Positions 22,301 through 36,240 of a DNA stretch of 64,000 nt are shown here, piece after piece; the first letter of the stretch is position 1; each line of letters starts with the position of its first letter. Source of the stretch: Callipepla californica brunnescens (Eukaryota; Chordata; Aves; Galliformes; Odontophoridae); the NCBI GenBank assembly GCA_023055505.1, contig JALIRH010000003.1:31250842-31314841 (forward strand), in the 5' to 3' direction. The notes beneath the pieces are model-generated. The model saw nothing but the letters and a program-made list of their open reading frames with translations, ran no database searches and was not told the origin of the DNA. A program made the position numbers and the translations under genes.

Positions 22301-25300
22301 CCCTTTTATTCCTGTGGGAGAGCACACACAGGGCTCTCTCCCGTCTTTCTGACTTCCAAGGATGTGCAGTAGCAACATAGCCCCCCCCTTCCAGAAGGGA
22401 AAAAGCAAAAGATGATTCACTACAGACATCTCAACTACAATTTAAAAAAAGGAATCAAATCCTGTTTATGATGTGATGGTGAAGATCAGCTAAGAAGAAC
22501 TATCAAATTGAAAAAACTGATAGTTATTGCTTACACACACAATTGGTCAGCCTTTACACCCAGGACCAGTCCAGTGCGTTTTGGAGTTTGAGACTGCTAT
22601 ATGGATGAACCCTGGATGGAACACAAAGATAAGCTGGGAGTCTAGTCAGATGGGAGTGTTATGCATTTCTTGGCTAATAAAGAATGGCACCCTGCCCATC
22701 TCTGATGAATCAAAAGGACTGGGCACCCCAACATTAGTGTGATTTCTGAAAGACTGAGCCTTGTCTTAGGACTCTACACTAGCATTGGCAGTGGCATACA
22801 AGGCAGAAAAGATAATTGCTTTCCAAAAAGATCCACTGAGCATACACTCCTGAAAGCAGGAAGAGTTTATTTATGCAGGTAAGTCAAGCAAAACAAAAGT
22901 TGGAGTTACTGACAGCCTGCTGGAAGAGCTCTGATTTTAAAAGCTCTTCTAACAGGAAGGCTCAGTGAGCAGGCATCTCCATCTCCAGGTTCCACTGTGT
23001 CCCATCCTACCACGGAATTGTGCAAGGCTATGAAATGTTGCAAAACTGAAGGGGAAAAATGGATCACTAGGCTTTCAAAATGTCTGTGCTTTTCTGTCCT
23101 TTAGCACTGTTCCTGCAGAGAGGCTGGGTACATAGCAAACTCCTCTAGTCCCCTGAGAGTCCCTCAGGCACGAAAAAGAAGACATTTATTTTTCTCTTAG
23201 ATACCTCAGAATTCAGAAGTAATACAGGCTATTCATCAGTGTCAGGTTTTGAGCTTCTTCCACTTCACAAGAGATTTTTCAAATATTAAATATTTATTCA
23301 CCTGGAAAATTTAACTTTTTTTCAGCCTTCCTCACTTACAGCAACACAAATAAGTACTGTATTCTCATCCACATACTCCCCACTCACAGATACCTGTTCT
23401 TCTTCTTCAAAAAAACAAGAGTTAAAAACAATAATAAATAGTAGCCCCCCCCATAATTATCCAAATTCACACATAATATACAATAAACTATGGCTGAAGA
23501 ATTATTGTGGAAAGGAAAGTAGACTGTCAGGGACCAAGAACAGGATGATAGGATAGGTTTTGCCTGCGCAAACATAAGGTCTTTATACTTATAAAATACT
23601 CTTGGCTACTTTCTCTCTGTAGCTCTGCATTATTCTATCCAGGTAAATGCAGTAGACAGAACACAAACCTTTTAGTAAACAATTTTTAAACCCATCTCAG
23701 TCTACCAGCAGTAAGAGATCAACTCCAGCTTACCTCAGTACAGAGAAATAACTAGCTTAAGATCTACAGAAAGATCCACCTACCCTCCAGCCCAGTCATC
23801 CACTGTTTCACCTTCACTCAAAGCAGCAACTTCTTCCCCACCTTTTGCTATCACAAAGGCAGGCTGAGATGCTCCCAACATGACCCAGTGGAGCCAACAG
23901 CAAAGGTAGAGCCATAGGGAACTGAAAACATCTTCTCCTCGGGGATCATCAAAACATAAGCCAATGGCCCCAGGGCTGAAATGCAGTGCTGGGCTGCAGG
24001 CAGGGTGCTCATCAGGGCTATTAAGACCATTAAGAGGGCCCCAGGCAGGTGTTCTTCCCAAATACCTTTATCTAGTACAATATGGATCTTAAGGCCATAG
24101 GAATAATTGTTGTGAAATCCAGAACCAGACTGAGGTGAAGGTCTTACAAATACCCACCACCTTCGGGCTCACCTAAAGGGTCTCAGAGCTGTATCCCATT
24201 CATGTAACTCTCCTCTGCCTGAGATGCTCTCAGCCATCTAGGATTGGCTGCAGATCTTTCTTCCCATTCAAACCCACCTGAGGCTGCATTCACTGCTGGA
24301 CTTTCCTCACCTGCAATGGGTAACGATGCCACAGCATGCATATCCCTCTTTTCTCCTTCCCTGTAGCCTAGGCTGGGGTTTGATGCAGCATCCACAAGCA
24401 CCTATCAGAGACATGCCTGCAATTTAAACATTGCTGGCTGCCAACTAACATGAGCTGAGCTACAAAATTGCTGCAGAACGACACAGCAGAATAGTGCTGA
24501 GTCTCATAATATGCAAATTAACCCTTTCTACTGCATCACTCGGTATGCTTTATTAGTGCTTATTTTCTCAAAAGCTTCCCACAGACCCAAGCAGGGAAAC
24601 AGCAGTGAGAGTAGCCATTTGGCATCTAATGGCACAGAGGGGTTTCCTGCAAGTACAGTTTACTTAAATACCATCTGCTCCCCCACTTAGTCGGGAACAT
24701 TTTTCTTGTATAAGGAGTTTTCTAGGAGCTCATTTATATAACCCTCTGAGGCACATTAAGCCCAAAACCTAATTGTTTTTGAGATGAAGACATACCATCT
24801 AGACAATCAAGGTCTAAAGTTATGTGTTCTGAAGTCTAGTTGTGGTTAATTACCAAAAAAAGAAAAAAGGACTAAAATTCTTTTCTCCTGCCTTAGCCTC
24901 TGCCTGAACTCCTCCAGTTTGCTTTTGCTAGATCTCTTGTTTATAGCCAATGCAAATCTCACGCTGTGTTGCCCCAAGATGGTCTAATAATTTCAAAGCA
25001 CTCTGTTTTTCTGCATGTTCCACAGCCTTGCTGGAAGAGGTTATTAATCACCTAACCATCCCATACATCTCTAAGCTGAAAACCCTATGGCTCCCAGCAG
25101 AAGCATCTTCCCAATACCTTGTGGGTGAGCCTGTCTGTTCTCCCTGCCTCTTGCTCTGCTGACCCCCAGAGTATGCAAAAATTGTGCTGACTTTTTAAAA
25201 GAAATGACTGCAGGTGCCTAGCTCTTTGTTTATTCTGGCAAGGCTGAAAATAGCAACCGCTAACAAATATTTTGCCCTTCACAAGGCTTCTCACAGAGAT

Positions 25301-28300
25301 GCAGCTGTTATCTCATCTAGTAAAAGTGCCAGCCCTAAGGGGAAAACAGGCACCTAATTAGGTTAGGATAAGCTTCAAAAAGGTGACTATCTAAAATTAA
25401 TACCCATAATGCTGTGTGGACTTGGATCCTTGAACTGAATCCTCATTTGTGAGGTACGGGACAATTATTTCAAGCCTTTTGTTTCCCATACATGTCTCTC
25501 ATGGATTCATGATCACATTTAATCATCAAAACCAGCATGCCAAAGGAAAAAAGTACAGCTTCGGCAAGGTGGACAGGTCCCTGGAACATAACATTGAACT
25601 TCTAAGGAATGTCTCATCCTCCAGACTCTTGAATTTACCAACCTGCCAAGACAAACTGCATCCACAGAGGGTCTGTTTAGGTTTTACAATGAGATCCACA
25701 CATTAGGCAGAGCTTTGGAATTTTTGTCTGTGCCCTGTGAAAATCCACACAACAAATGGTGGAAGCTGAGACACCTTTTCCGCAGTAAACTTTAGCACCT
25801 TGACACAAGAAGCTTTCTGTAATTAGGGACACCATGCCAGATTTGCAAGGTCAGATTATATTATTATTCCAAGTACACGGGGCTTTGGACAAAGAGCCTC
25901 CAAAGTGAGATAAGAAACTGTATTTTGAGCTTCTATCATCCTTATGAAAAGTTATTTTAAGAAAGTAACGATTAAAACATTAATAATACAAACCAGAATT
26001 TGGAGGGGGAAATTGAGTCACATATGGGAGCCTCACCAGGGAATTTCTATTCACAGACCACTGCAGCAGTGTCTACAGACAAAGTTCCAACAGAATGACT
26101 ACGCAAAAGGTCACGCTGGAACATTTATTATGGCTTAGTCTGAAGGATCACAAAACTCCAGGTACAGTCCATTAATCCATCTTTGCAACACCCCATCATC
26201 CCATTTTATTGAAATACAAGAGGAGAGACATAAATCACGGGCCTTCCCACTTCTTTTTTTACATTATGTCAGCTTGGAAGGCTTGAAAGTTTGCCTCAAA
26301 AATTTTATGAGGACAACCAGGGCGGTCTGTCAAGACTGTGGTTCCCTGCTCATGTATATAAAACTATTTTTAAAATTATAGGGTAGTATAGCCTGGTTAA
26401 GAGGCAGAAGGGATTAAGCCTGATTTAAAACACTTGAGGCTAAACAATGTTTGATATTTAAACGGAAATACCTTCCTGGGATTTTGTACAGCATATGTCA
26501 AAGTTATATCTGTAGCTTCACATAAGCACATAGATACACTCAATATTGTAATTAAAAATAAATAAGCCAAGACCTTGCATCAATCCTTGAGAAAGAAAAT
26601 GTAATGGAAACTACAGCCAAGAAGTTCTGAGTTGATAATGTATTATTTTTGACTATTAGTGTGTAGGCAGAGAGATTAGAAAGCCAAGAACCCGCTGCAA
26701 GTAAGAAGAGACCCTTCACAGTTTAGCTCCCAGTTTAGACTACCATCCTACCTTACTTCAAACTTGCAGAATTCTGTGCCCCATTGTTCCTGAGGCAAAT
26801 ACCTACTGTAAGAAAGATGGAAATATTCCCCTGTCACTGACCTACACAGTGTAAGGGAATAAAAGAAATCACCTTCATGTCTCTGACTAGATTCCTGCCT
26901 CTGGTCATTTTGATAGTTAAAACAATAAACATTCAGGACCATCAATAAAACGAATCATTAAAATGTCACTGTTTCTCCCTTCTGACCAGGGGAAGAAGAT
27001 CAGTCTGAAAATAGGTTATGGAAGAATCGAGGGCAACTTCTCTTCCAGAGAAATTTTTGAGTATGCCCCAGGCCGTGGCTCTGCGTTTTCCATGAAAAAC
27101 ATGCAACAGAAAATGCATGGACAAGGCAGGATCTACAACTGTGTATTACGGATATGCACCACTACTCCTTCTTTTGTAACACTGCACCACAGCCATCTGT
27201 AATGAGGACTGGAAGAAGCTGTGGCTCACAGCTCCTCCAGGCCAAAAGCAACACCCTGTGGGTTGCTCTACAAACTAAGCTCACGCTGGATGATAGCTCA
27301 TGAATAGGAGTTGTCTAGCCCAGCTTCTATTGCTTGTGCAGATAATAACCCACACGTTCCAGTTGCTCCAGCTTATCCTCCTCATTTCATCTCACAAAGC
27401 TGTGACTCATGAATGGCTGATGTCCAGAGTTCCCCACTTGTAAGGCAGAACAAAATAAGGAGCTGCTTCAGGAGTCCCAACAAGATGTCAAGCACACTGA
27501 GCCACCCTGGCAGGTCTGCTCAAGAGCAACAAAAAAGCTCTATCCATGATGAGTACACAAGGGGAAACAACCCTACTGCTCCACAAACCTCATGCTGCTG
27601 CAGAGGCTCCTGGGCCCTAGGACAAACAGATCCTGGTGTTACAACACCTCAGAGAACTACACAGGGTGCATCTCTCTCAGTTTCCAAGGATTTACCTCAA
27701 AGAATTCACCACGTCACAGAACCTGAGAAATTCAACAACAAATAGTAAGGCAAAAGCATTTGTACTTACCGTAACAAGGATAAAAGATGAGGGAAAGTAA
27801 AGGGAGGGCCTTAAAATGTCATGCAAAAAGTAATCAATGCAGGACCTCTCCTGCAAAAAATGCATTGCCGAGGTCAGCTGATAACCTCAGTCACAAACCT
27901 GACTGTACATTTTCCCCAAACCATGTGAAGTTTCAGACTTCACAATAAGACCAGCTGAACTTTGCCTGATTTCTAATTTTTGGCAGAGCTGTTGTAGAGC
28001 TTTAGAATATACAAAAGATATAACTTGGATCATAATCACTCATGTTGCAAATGTACTGAAGTAGCTGGAGTTACGCTAGGGAGCAGTCTGACCCACCATC
28101 TTCCAACATTAAATTAATTACAAAAAGAAATTTAGCATTTTTATATTTTACTTTTACAAGTCATTAAATATCAGTGCAATTGCTGTGCTGTTTCATTTCC
28201 AGGACATGAATTCTAATTAATAGCATTGCAGTAAGTTAATTTAATATGGTAATAGCTTTCAGAATAGCTTAATTGTTGTCATTACAGAGCACCTGCAGAT

Positions 28301-30779
28301 GTTCAGCCAATCAGCTCATTCATTATCTGACCAATTTCAGTATCCGTATGTAGGGAAACCTTTGCCTGCAGGAAAGGTAATAAAATGTTTCTAGCATTGC
28401 TACTGGAAAGAGCTTTGTCTTTTCTAAGGGTGAAAGGTCTAAGGGGAAGGAAGCAGTTGTATCTATACAGGAGAATTTTTTTTGACATCACTGGCATTTT
28501 GAAAATAGAACTCTCTCTTGATGTCTATAACTAGAACATGATGTCCTATATTGCCTTTCACTTGCAAGGTTGCTGTTCAATTCAGCCTCATGGTGCAAAT
28601 GCCCACAAGCTCTATATAAGTCAATGCCGGGCCACTTCTACATCATTTAATGCAAATTCACGTGTTGACACATTTGGGAGTAACCATTGTTCTTTCTACA
28701 CTTAATGGCAGCTCATCAAAACAAAACAACAACAAAAAGACGTTGTCCTTTGAGACCCAGAAAAAAGGACAAAAACTGGAAAATGTTCTTTATGATTTCA
28801 GTTCTTCTCATAAAGAAAAACTTCTTTAAGGTCTACTTTTTGGTTATATTTGTGCAGGAAAGAACTGTTACAGCAAAGTGTTTGAACTACTGGCCTGTGG
28901 GTTTTTTCCATCTTTGCCTTCCTAAAGCCTGCTGTTTTCTTTATGACTTGTATACCTCAGCTGTGGAAAGAACCTGGCTCCATCCCCTCAGCCCCATACC
29001 TGAGGCTGCAGCCAGATCCCCATGAGTTTTCTCCTGAAGGAACAGGCCAGGTCCCTTCCTCTCACCACACATTTCTGTTGTTCCCATTCAGGAGTGAATT
29101 TGCTTTTACCCTTGGCTCGAACAACACAGGTTTGCCTGTCCCTGCCTCTGCATTAGATTTGGTTGCTCTTCAGGACTGGCACACAAGACAGTGCTTTGCC
29201 TTCCTAAATTAGAGACCCTGCATGCTGGTGGGAAGCCAATGGGAGGTGCTTCCTCTCCAGCTGGTAAGTTAGTGCCAGTCACTCCACAGGCCTGGGCCTC
29301 CCTGTGAATGAGAAGTTCCTTGCAAGCTGAGGTCCTTGGACTCCTCTCATCTCAAAGGCTGCCTTTTCCCAAAAGATGCAGGCCAGGCCGCACTTCTTTC
29401 CTCTGCTTGGAAATCTGCCTGTCATTAGTACTGCCTGAATTATCTTGGTCATAATGACTCAAAGAGATGTAACCTTGTTTTTGAAGTACACTGCAGTACG
29501 TAAAGCATGAAAGAACTGTTCACCTCTTTGTGAGAGGCAATGGGAGTTCTGGGAGTTCTTTACAATTTATCCAGGCTCTTACTCTGCAAGTTAAAACTTA
29601 CAGTGTTAATAGAGGCTCCATCCTGACAGCCTTTAAAAAGGAGGAGGACAGATGACTTTTGTGGCATGTTCTGTAAGTTTCTATAGTACAAGAAACACTA
29701 TAGCATCATTTTCAGGATAAGGAGGGACAAATTTCTAGCAGAGAAATGAGATCGACTAAAACAAGCTAGACTTGCCCTGCAATGTCTCCTCTCATAAGCA
29801 GAGATATAATTTTGCTCTTAGACCTGTTCAAATACAGTAACATAACAGCAGAATTCAGCAAAGAATAGACTCTTAATTCACAGCACAGCAAATGTGCCCT
29901 TTTTTCTGCTTCAATACTGATCATCCTTATCTATATATTTGACATCCAGGTTCACTAAGTCCAGAGACCATTGTGAAGAGAAACTATAAAAAGACAATCA
30001 TTCTGATTTAGTTTTGTAATTAAGCTGAGGTCCTTGGGTCTATTTCAAGGCCATTCTAATCTCTGAACTTTTAGAAGAGTTGTTCTGATTTTAAACCAGT
30101 GTGAGTTAAAGACAATATTGGCCTCCTTTCCTGGAGATGGACTTGCGCAATGCTTACATTTAAAACTAATCCCACTGAGACCCCCATAGCTGCTTTGATT
30201 GCAAAAAGCCAAATGTTTCTATCCACTACACAGCAAGGAAAGGAGCAAAGGGCTTTGCAAACTGGAAGAAAGGACAAGACGAAAGCACAGATGAGATGGG
30301 AGAGAGCTTTGCCCTATATTCCTGGTGAGTCTGCAGAATCTCTTCACTATTAACATTACAAAGTTTGGTATATGAAAGTTCCGAAGAAGACAGCATACAG
30401 TACTTGGAAAGGATATAATGCCTAACCACCAGCACACTTTTCAGGCAATGCTAATGCTGCTTGCAGCAATGTTAGCAGCACCTTAGTGCAACTGTGCCCT
30501 ATGGCGCACCGAACAGCAGCTAAGCAATTCTGGCAATTTAATTTTTTAATTTAATTTTTAAGGGCAGTCCTACCACACTGTGGGATAGAGAGCAACAGTG
30601 AAGCAAGATTGCTGCCACAGTAGAAATACTCCCCTGCTGAGCCTGGCTCAGGCAGGGCCTTTGGCTCAAGTAGAACTTCTGGTAGGCTGCATGGCTGCAG
30701 GGAGATGAAAGTAAAGTCTCCTGAGAAGCCACACTGCACATCCAACTGTGTATCGTAGGCTTTCACTTCTTGGTGCAGG
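19301..30779. other. Intergenic DNA, middle section
   Basis: About 11.5 kb without a supportable gene. Most is AT-rich. Somewhat GC-richer blocks lie at about 23780-24400, 27200-27730 and 28930-29400, with scattered short frames (up to 112 codons) lacking known domains. An octamer motif ATGCAAAT followed by TAAC is at 24511-24518. A candidate conserved block at 28110-28300 is listed separately. Confidence 0.5.
28110..28300. other. Candidate conserved non-coding block (homeodomain-motif rich)
   Basis: About 190 bases dense in TAATTA/ATTAAT-type homeodomain cores (for example near 28110 and 28215), ending with a CATTACAGAGCACCTGC stretch that contains an E-box (CACCTG). There is no repeat signature and no open frame. 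Dense AT-rich motif clusters of this kind are typical of vertebrate enhancers, but conservation cannot be measured here. Confidence 0.25.
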
Positions 30780-30857
30780 GAAGTCTCTGATCTGGGGGGC
30801 TGAACTATATGATCTACTTAGGTCCCATCCAAACCCTGTGATTCCATGATTCATGAT
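30780..30857 (+). mobile_element. CR1 LINE 3'-end fragment
   Basis: GGGGGGCTGAACTATATGAT, GATCTACTTAGGTCCCATCC and the closing GTGATTCCATGATTCATGAT match the CR1 3' end (GG[T]TGGACTAGATGATCTTCAGAGGTCCCTTCCAACC plus the ATTCTATG-type terminal repeat). Only about 80 bases are clear; the upstream limit is uncertain. Confidence 0.7.
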
Positions 30858-33639
30858 CTGCAGCATGTACAGGCTGTCTGTGGAAGACCCTCTGTATCGC
30901 TTATGCTATCTCAAATGCCTTCACTCTCCAAGATGGTGCTTTGGCTTTATGCTTTAGTTTGCCGGGCACTTCAGACAGCTTTTCCTTTCTAATGAAGATA
31001 AAAAGGTGGTAGGAGGCATTTGACCAACATGAGCAGGAACTAGCACAGAAGCAGAGAAGTAACACATCGCAGTTTCACGTGTGCTGAAGTCTGACCAGCT
31101 TTTGGCTGACGACTAGGAAAAAAAAAAAAAATAGAGATGTCCTTTTTTGCCACCTTTTCCTCTCAGAAAAGATCATGAAAAGTCTAACATCAGAGAGACT
31201 GAGAAATTGAAGAAGAGAGGCATGGAAGGTAGCAAAAGATAACCCCAAGCTGACTGTTCGCTCTCTCCTCTGTGATTCATCGCAACTCACCCACCTGACC
31301 TGAAGACAATTCCTCCAGGAAGTGAAAAGTATCTCTTTAAAGGATGTTCCTCTCTGAATAGAGAATGCTCAGCCATCTACCATTTCTTCCCTCAGCATGT
31401 GAGAGACTGCAGTCCAGAATGAGAACAGGAGGCCTGTCACGGCAGGGATGGTGAACAGGGTAAGTTATCTGCTACTGAAACAGAAGATGCCTCAAAAAGA
31501 AGAAAGAAAATTCCCACCACCCTCCTTAAAAGAAGAAAAAAAGAGACAGAATCTGCTAGATCAGAGATGAACTAAAGAGGCACTACCTCTTGGAGAAAAG
31601 TTCTTGTGTTCTTTCTGTTATCTCAGTAATGCCACTGAACTCTTTCAAAGAAAGCATTAGAATGCAAACAAGGAAAGTAGTAAGAACAATATGGTGAAAT
31701 TTTGTGCGAAAGAAATCAGAAAGCCTGAGATGTTTACTCCAGCACACAGCAGTGTCCTTCACAATCGTCCTGTTTGACAACAGTCCTTTCAGTGGTCTTA
31801 TCCCGCGTGCATTCACCCCTAGCTGCCATGAAAGGTTCCAGGCTGCCAGCTGGGCAGATGTCCCTCCACTGCACCCATTAGTCTTTGGGGAGGTGGCTGG
31901 AGCTGGGAGGAAATGCATGAATGTAGAACTGCTTCTCTTTTTATTTCAAAGACAAAAGAAAGCAAAACAGGCGATGTTGTTCTTCTGCCTTTCCTGGATG
32001 TGGGAGGAGAGAAAGGTGAAATAAGATCTGGTTTGAAAGGATAACAAATTTTCAGCTCCAGTGAGTTATCACTATCATAAATGTCATTATTTTTACTTAA
32101 TGATGCATCCAAATAACCTAAGTGTGCACACTGTTTTCCCTTAGAAAGCTGAGAACAATGTAGCCAGTCTTACTAAAATTTAGATGTTTTGTATTTAGAA
32201 AACCTCACAACACTTTATTCTGAGCTTATATGTACAAGCTATAAAATTCATTGTAGCATACTGTATTTTATTCCTTCTTAACACAGTTGTGCAGCAGTCA
32301 GCAAATAATTTATTTAGAGATTTTCCCAGTTATGAATTTTCCAAAGGAAATTTATTTTCCAGGGTTGCTTTAAAGATGTATTGTATCTCAAGCTGTTGGA
32401 GGAGCATTTCCTCAGAACCAATTTCTCTCTTTGTTCTCCAGCAGGCAGCCCACTCACACAGACAATTTCTAGGGATCATTACTCACAGACAAGATCCGAG
32501 CAGAATCCACCACTGAAGATGTGTGATATTGGGTCAGTTCCTCAGCAGACCGATCCAACTTCCACAAGCATGTCATTAAAAGCCAGCTACTTCCATTCCC
32601 CATCAAGCAGTCTGCACACAGGGGGAACATTAATCTTGAAGGCTGTCCATTTTATTCTCTGGGAACAATTGAATAATTCCTGTTTGCAGTAACACACAAG
32701 TGACTACAGAAAGATGTGATCATAGCTTAGGTAATTACTCAAGTGCTGAGACTATTTTTTTTCTCTTTCTTCAGCTAATTCTCAAGCCTCCTCAGCTGAT
32801 GAGAACACAGTTGGCTCTTGGGACTTAGAATTATACCATATGCTAAATTCAGCTAAAGATGCCTTAAAAATGCCTTAGCTGCTGGGCTGGAACATCATAC
32901 TATCCACGTGCCAACTGTGAACCACTGCTCAACCCTTAAACAGCCCTTTTTGCTGGTAGTGATTCAAGTGGGGGTAGCAAACACTGTGTTATGGCAGCGA
33001 GGGAAGCAAAATCAGTTCAACTCTTGGCTGAATTTGTCCCTTTCTGCTATCAGCCAAAGGTGACAGATGAAACATTGCCCTAACCTGATGTAATTAAAAG
33101 ATAGAGCTCAGAGGAAACAGCACAAGTGACAGCTGTCAAAACATAGTTCACGCACAATATTCAAGCATTTCCTATCACTGTTTATTCATTCAAAGGTTGT
33201 AGTAATGGAAAAGAGCTTGTGTACAGCTGCCAATGCACATCTGTACTTGGGAAGACGAACAGTCCTTGCAAGAGCTGGGCAACAGCTCAGTCCAGAGCAG
33301 CTCATAACTGTGTATCTATGCCTACCACATGACATTTCACACTCACAGCAAGTAGGAGCCCAGAGATTCCTTGCCTGATGATCCTTTTTCCCCATTCCAG
33401 TGATAGCCCAGTGGGCTTAACTCAGTAGAATCTGTCACTTTGGATACCTACAGTTTAGCTAATTTCTGGCTTGACAGTGCTGCCTTTGTAGTTAAATGAG
33501 AACACTAAAAGATGAAGAGTCAAATGAACCCAAATGTCATCCTTAGACTGAAGAAGCCAAATGTCATACTAAGCTTTATAAACAGGAATGCACACATAGA
33601 CTAAAACATATTCATAAAATGAGAAACTAGTACTCCATG
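30858..33639. other. Intergenic DNA between CR1 fragments
   Basis: About 2.8 kb. No gene, RNA gene or repeat was recognised. The longest frames (111 codons on the - strand at 31583-31918 and 106 codons on + at 31704-32024) overlap each other and carry no known domain. Confidence 0.5.
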
Positions 33640-34084
33640 AAGTGCTGATAAAGCACGGCCTGGATTACTGCATCCCACTTCAGTAGCCCACTTCAAGGAA
33701 GAGATCTAGAGAAAGTGTGCAGGAGGAAATGATCAAAGAGTTTGGAAAGATTTAGTCTGGAAAAGAGAAGGCTGAGCAGAGAACAATAAGCTTCACGGAC
33801 ACAAAATGCTACTGCAGATCAGGGAACTGGCTCTTCCCAATACCTGTTGCAATAGGACAGAATTAATGGCTTTGATTGTACAATGGAGATGCAAATTTGA
33901 CATTCAGGAAAGCTTTCTAGTGGCAGGGTTAGTTTAGCATTCCAAGATTGCCTAGAGAGTTTGTGGAGACTCCCTCAGTGGAGGTTTTTAAGAAGAGATT
34001 AGACAATTGCTTGGCCAAAACAGATATGGAAAATGAATTAAATGAGTTCCCATATTTTCTTCCAGCCCAGCTTTTACAGTCCTA
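33640..34084 (+). mobile_element. Old CR1-type LINE fragment
   Basis: It follows the sense 3' region of an old CR1 subfamily in the right order: TTTAGTCTGGAAAAGAGAAG near 33753, then a GGACAGAATTAATGGCTTTG block near 33858, GATTGCCTAGAGAG near 33946, and CCCTCAGTGGAGGTTTTTAA near 33972, ending in TTCCAGCCC near 34060. It is strongly diverged, so it is an old insertion. It resembles the same old subfamily as the 18.6 kb copy but in the opposite orientation. Confidence 0.7.
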
Positions 34085-34143
34085 GAACAGTCTTCTTTTG
34101 TTTGGTTGGTTCAGCTGCAACCGTTCTTTTAAGACTTCTGCTG

Positions 34144-34179
34144 TCAGAGATACTATTCTGCTATCAGAGATACTATTCA
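34144..34179. repeat. 20-bp direct tandem duplication
   Basis: TCAGAGATACTATTCTGCTA is followed at once by a second, incomplete copy starting TCAGAGATACTATTC at 34164. It is a small local duplication just beyond the end of a CR1 fragment. Confidence 0.8.
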
Positions 34180-34260
34180 AGAAAAGTGATGAGTAAAACT
34201 CTTTAAATGATGGTTCTACATTTGGTTTGCATACTACCACATCACTGAAGCTCCCCAAAC

Positions 34261-34293
34261 TTAATCCATCCAAATGGAGTTAATCCATCCAAA
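34261..34293. repeat. 19-bp direct tandem duplication
   Basis: TTAATCCATCCAAA occurs at 34261-34274 and again at 34280-34293 (period 19). Together with the 20-bp duplication about 100 bases earlier, it suggests local replication slippage. Confidence 0.8.
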
Positions 34294-35160
34294 CAAGCTT
34301 TTTTTTGTTTGTTTCCAAAACTGTAAGCCTGTAGTGGGAGTAGAGGTAGATAATGAAACCTCAATCCTAGAAGCTCCTGAGTGGTTTGCCTTTGATTTTA
34401 TGATCAAGATAAGGTTTAGACATACACATCTAATGTGTGATAGAGAAAGAATTATTAGTATGATTTTAAAGCACAGAACATTCACTTGAGCACAAAGCAT
34501 CCTTGGTTTTCCTCACAAAGATCTCAGCTCCTTAAGCCTCCCTCCTGCAGGTGACCCCCTTGAAACCAAAAGTACAGAACCCACTAAGGAAACAGCACAG
34601 TTTGTCAGAGCAGGAGTCAGGGCTACAAGATTTACAAGGCCTAGGCACCAGTTCATACCAGTTAGTTATTGCTCTTACATGACATCCTTGTAACTACTGG
34701 CAGCTGGAAAAAGGAAGATGTTATCTGGAATGAAAATCAGAGATTAGGTGAAATTTATTTTCCTGCTGCCAGTAAAAACACCAACACAGGAGGCCAGATT
34801 TTAAAAAAGAACATGTGTCAATATACGGATATGCATGTGTTATCTTTTAACACAGGGTGTTCCCTGCTGCTGTATGTAATTTAAAGATCTGCTGCCATCA
34901 ATAACTTATGTATCCAGTCTTGCTTGAGCTGCATTGTTACATCTTATTGTTCCTATTTTCAAGCACAATTCAACATTTTGATATATTTATTAAAGGAAAG
35001 GACCCTGCCGTACTTTTTTCCATTGTATTTCATTTTGAATTTTTGACCTAACTATAAATAGATTTTAGATTCTTTTATTTAACACCTGTATCAAAGCAAA
35101 GACTGATCTACTTTCCCACAACATTCCCCCCAAGTTTTTACCTGAGATTTCAGGATTCCA

Positions 35161-35185
35161 TTTATTTATTTATTTATTTATTTTA
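35161..35185. repeat. (TTTA)n microsatellite
   Basis: Six uninterrupted TTTA units plus one base, directly after AGGATTCCA. Likely length-polymorphic. Confidence 0.95.
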
Positions 35186-36240
35186 CAATGGAAAGGGGGT
35201 AACTTTTTGGAAACTCTTCTTCTTGCAGTGGTATAGCAGTTTTAGTGGCAGTGTCCTGTGCCTTCACTAAGCACAGACCTGGGGAGTCTTTGTTTCATGA
35301 TTCTTTTCTGCCCATGCAAGACACATTTCAGTATACATTCCTTGCTTAGCCAGGGATCCTCTAGTCTTAAATTTCTTACTTATAGCTGTGGATATTAAAC
35401 AAAATTAATGGGCGACAATTTCAAAGCAAACAGATTTCTGGATTACACAATATGTGGTCAAGCTCTAAAACATCTTCTTAGCACAGACATAAATATAAAA
35501 AAAGCGTTTAAGTTCAAGAAAGCAAAAATTCATGATGAAAAAAATGATAAGATTCTTGAGTGAAAAGACACTGCCAATCTCTCAGGCAATCCCTGAGCCA
35601 AAAATCCTTGGATTTTAGGCACATTCCAGGGAGATCTGTTTTCTTCTTATGTTCTTCTCCAGGCTTCCTCACTTGGCCTTCACTTGATCCTTGACATTTT
35701 GCCCTGGTTCTAGATATGATACCTACTGGAACCAATCATATCCCTTTATTCAATGTCACAAACAGACAAACCACAGCAGGTAGAAAGCTGGAAGAGATGA
35801 AGGTCTCCACAGAGAAATGCAGAAAAGCATTCCCTCAGCAAGTAGCAATGGGTCTGAATCACACAGCATAACTGCAGACAGGTGTTTCCAGCTCTTTTCA
35901 AAACCACTGCAGAGAGAAACACAAGTCTTCTCAATTAGATATCTGCCTACACTGCTGGACTTCATTTTTTTCTGAACTGCCTTCTCTGCTCTTGTACCAC
36001 AAACACTGTGGAACAAAAAATGGAGCCAGACTGAACATCAGCTTAGACCAATAATTTGACACAGCAGTCAAAAGTGAGGCTCCTAGGTTCACAGCAAACT
36101 TCTACCTGATTTTCAAAAGCGTTACTGGGAATGACTGCTGCCTCAACTTACAAACAAGAAACTAAATCCCACACCATCAGAGTTAAAAATCCAGCCCTCG
36201 GATGATGAAGCAGGTCCCCATCGCTGGGGCTATGTCGCAT

